64,000 bases of DNA. Source: Bacillota bacterium. GTDB taxonomy: Bacteria > Bacillota > Clostridia > Acetivibrionales > DSM-1351. The notes under the pieces were generated by a model. The model was not told the DNA's origin, ran no database searches, and saw nothing but the letters and a program-made list of their open reading frames with translations. Positions 63,770 through 64,000 of the stretch are shown one piece after another; position 1 is the first letter of the stretch, and every line of letters begins with the position of its first letter. The DNA is taken from contig JAEXFI010000027.1 in assembly GCA_023400235.1 (NCBI GenBank), positions 80,828 to 144,827 of the forward strand, given 5' to 3'. A program made the translations under genes and the position numbers.

Positions 63770-64000
63770 TTTCTAAATAAATTCCTTTGAAGAAGAACTG
63801 TCTGAATACGAGGGCGTAGGATTTAGCCGGCTTGCAAATCAACAGCTCAACTGAGGGTTCCAGCACGGTATGAAGAGGCTGTTGCAAAACGTATAAATAT
63901 GCAGAGTTGAAGGGGAAAAGTGCGGTTTTGTATCCATTTTCTCAAAAATGGATACAAAATGTGGGCCTTAGCGTTTGGCCCACAAGCAGTTTTCTAAAGG
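63770..64000. other. 3' flank of the MFS gene, with mobile-element-like end
   Basis: No gene is seen in the ~100 bp after the transporter. From 63875 the DNA changes character and shows an insertion-sequence-like terminus and two strong hairpins, described separately. Confidence 0.5.
63875..64000. mobile_element. Candidate terminal region of an insertion sequence (cut by window edge)
   Basis: GAGGCTGTTGCAAAAC at 63875-63890 resembles terminal inverted repeats common in several IS families (GGCTGTTGCAAAA type). It is followed by a perfect 15-bp stem (63926-63940 with 63945-63959) and a second hairpin TGTGGGCC/GGCCCACA near 63960-63984, arrangements typical of IS ends. No transposase is visible before the window ends. 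Confidence 0.4.

Overview
The window looks like a chromosomal segment of a low-to-mid-GC, anaerobic, plant-polysaccharide-degrading Firmicute, most like the Ruminiclostridium / Clostridium cluster III group. This is inferred from A/T-rich intergenic DNA, strong GGAGG ribosome-binding sites, intrinsic terminators, YesM/YesN two-component pairs beside sugar ABC importers that lack their own ATPase, S-layer-anchored multidomain enzymes and a fermentative citrate lyase locus. No rRNA, tRNA or CRISPR array was recognised.

Layout. 1-4292: end of a sugar-binding lipoprotein gene followed by two tandem ADP-ribosylglycohydrolase-family genes. 4306-9806: a complete citrate lyase set in the order citD-citE-citF-citG-citC-citX, preceded by an inverted-repeat element. 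9807-15162: a gene-poor stretch, then a 1498-residue S-layer protein with FG-GAP repeats and five 90-residue Ig-like repeats encoded by exact-period 270-bp DNA repeats. 15189-19537 (minus strand): a P1-family peptidase and two AraC-type regulators. 19710-31150: a GH2 enzyme, a YesMN pair facing a three-gene sugar ABC importer, and a GH29 alpha-L-fucosidase. 31514-42737: two large secreted proteins, one GH95-like with two CBM35/CBM6-like modules and one GH141-like, 2379-residue SLH protein. 42939-49750: a second YesMN pair and a second sugar ABC importer. 49911-55415: an AraC regulator, a triplicated 108-bp structured repeat, a GH4 enzyme and a GH31 enzyme. 55592-63769: a LacI regulator and a sugar catabolic operon: FGGY kinase, GatD-like dehydrogenase, GatZ-like protein, aldo/keto reductase, FucU mutarotase and an MFS transporter. 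The last ~125 bp resemble the end of an insertion sequence.

How the parts fit. Three extracellular or glycoside-cleaving enzymes belong to or resemble families known for alpha-L-fucosidases (GH29, GH95-like, GH141-like). Together with GH2, GH31 and GH4 enzymes they suggest stepwise trimming of a fucosylated plant polymer, such as fucosylated xyloglucan or a pectic side chain. Two ABC importers, each next to a membrane histidine kinase and an AraC-type response regulator, would import the fragments.

The most notable locus is the terminal LacI operon. It has the L-fucose mutarotase FucU but no recognisable FucI, FucK or FucA. In their place are an aldose-reductase-like enzyme, a galactitol-type dehydrogenase, a xylulokinase-like kinase and a galactitol/tagatose-pathway GatZ homologue. 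Reduction of L-fucose gives L-fucitol, which is 1-deoxy-D-galactitol, so galactitol-family enzymes would suit it. The operon may therefore encode an oxidoreductive, isomerase-free deoxysugar route. This is a hypothesis from gene content, not a demonstrated pathway. A 16-bp perfect palindrome in front of the operon and a 14/16 match at the lacI start site support control of both units by this LacI protein.
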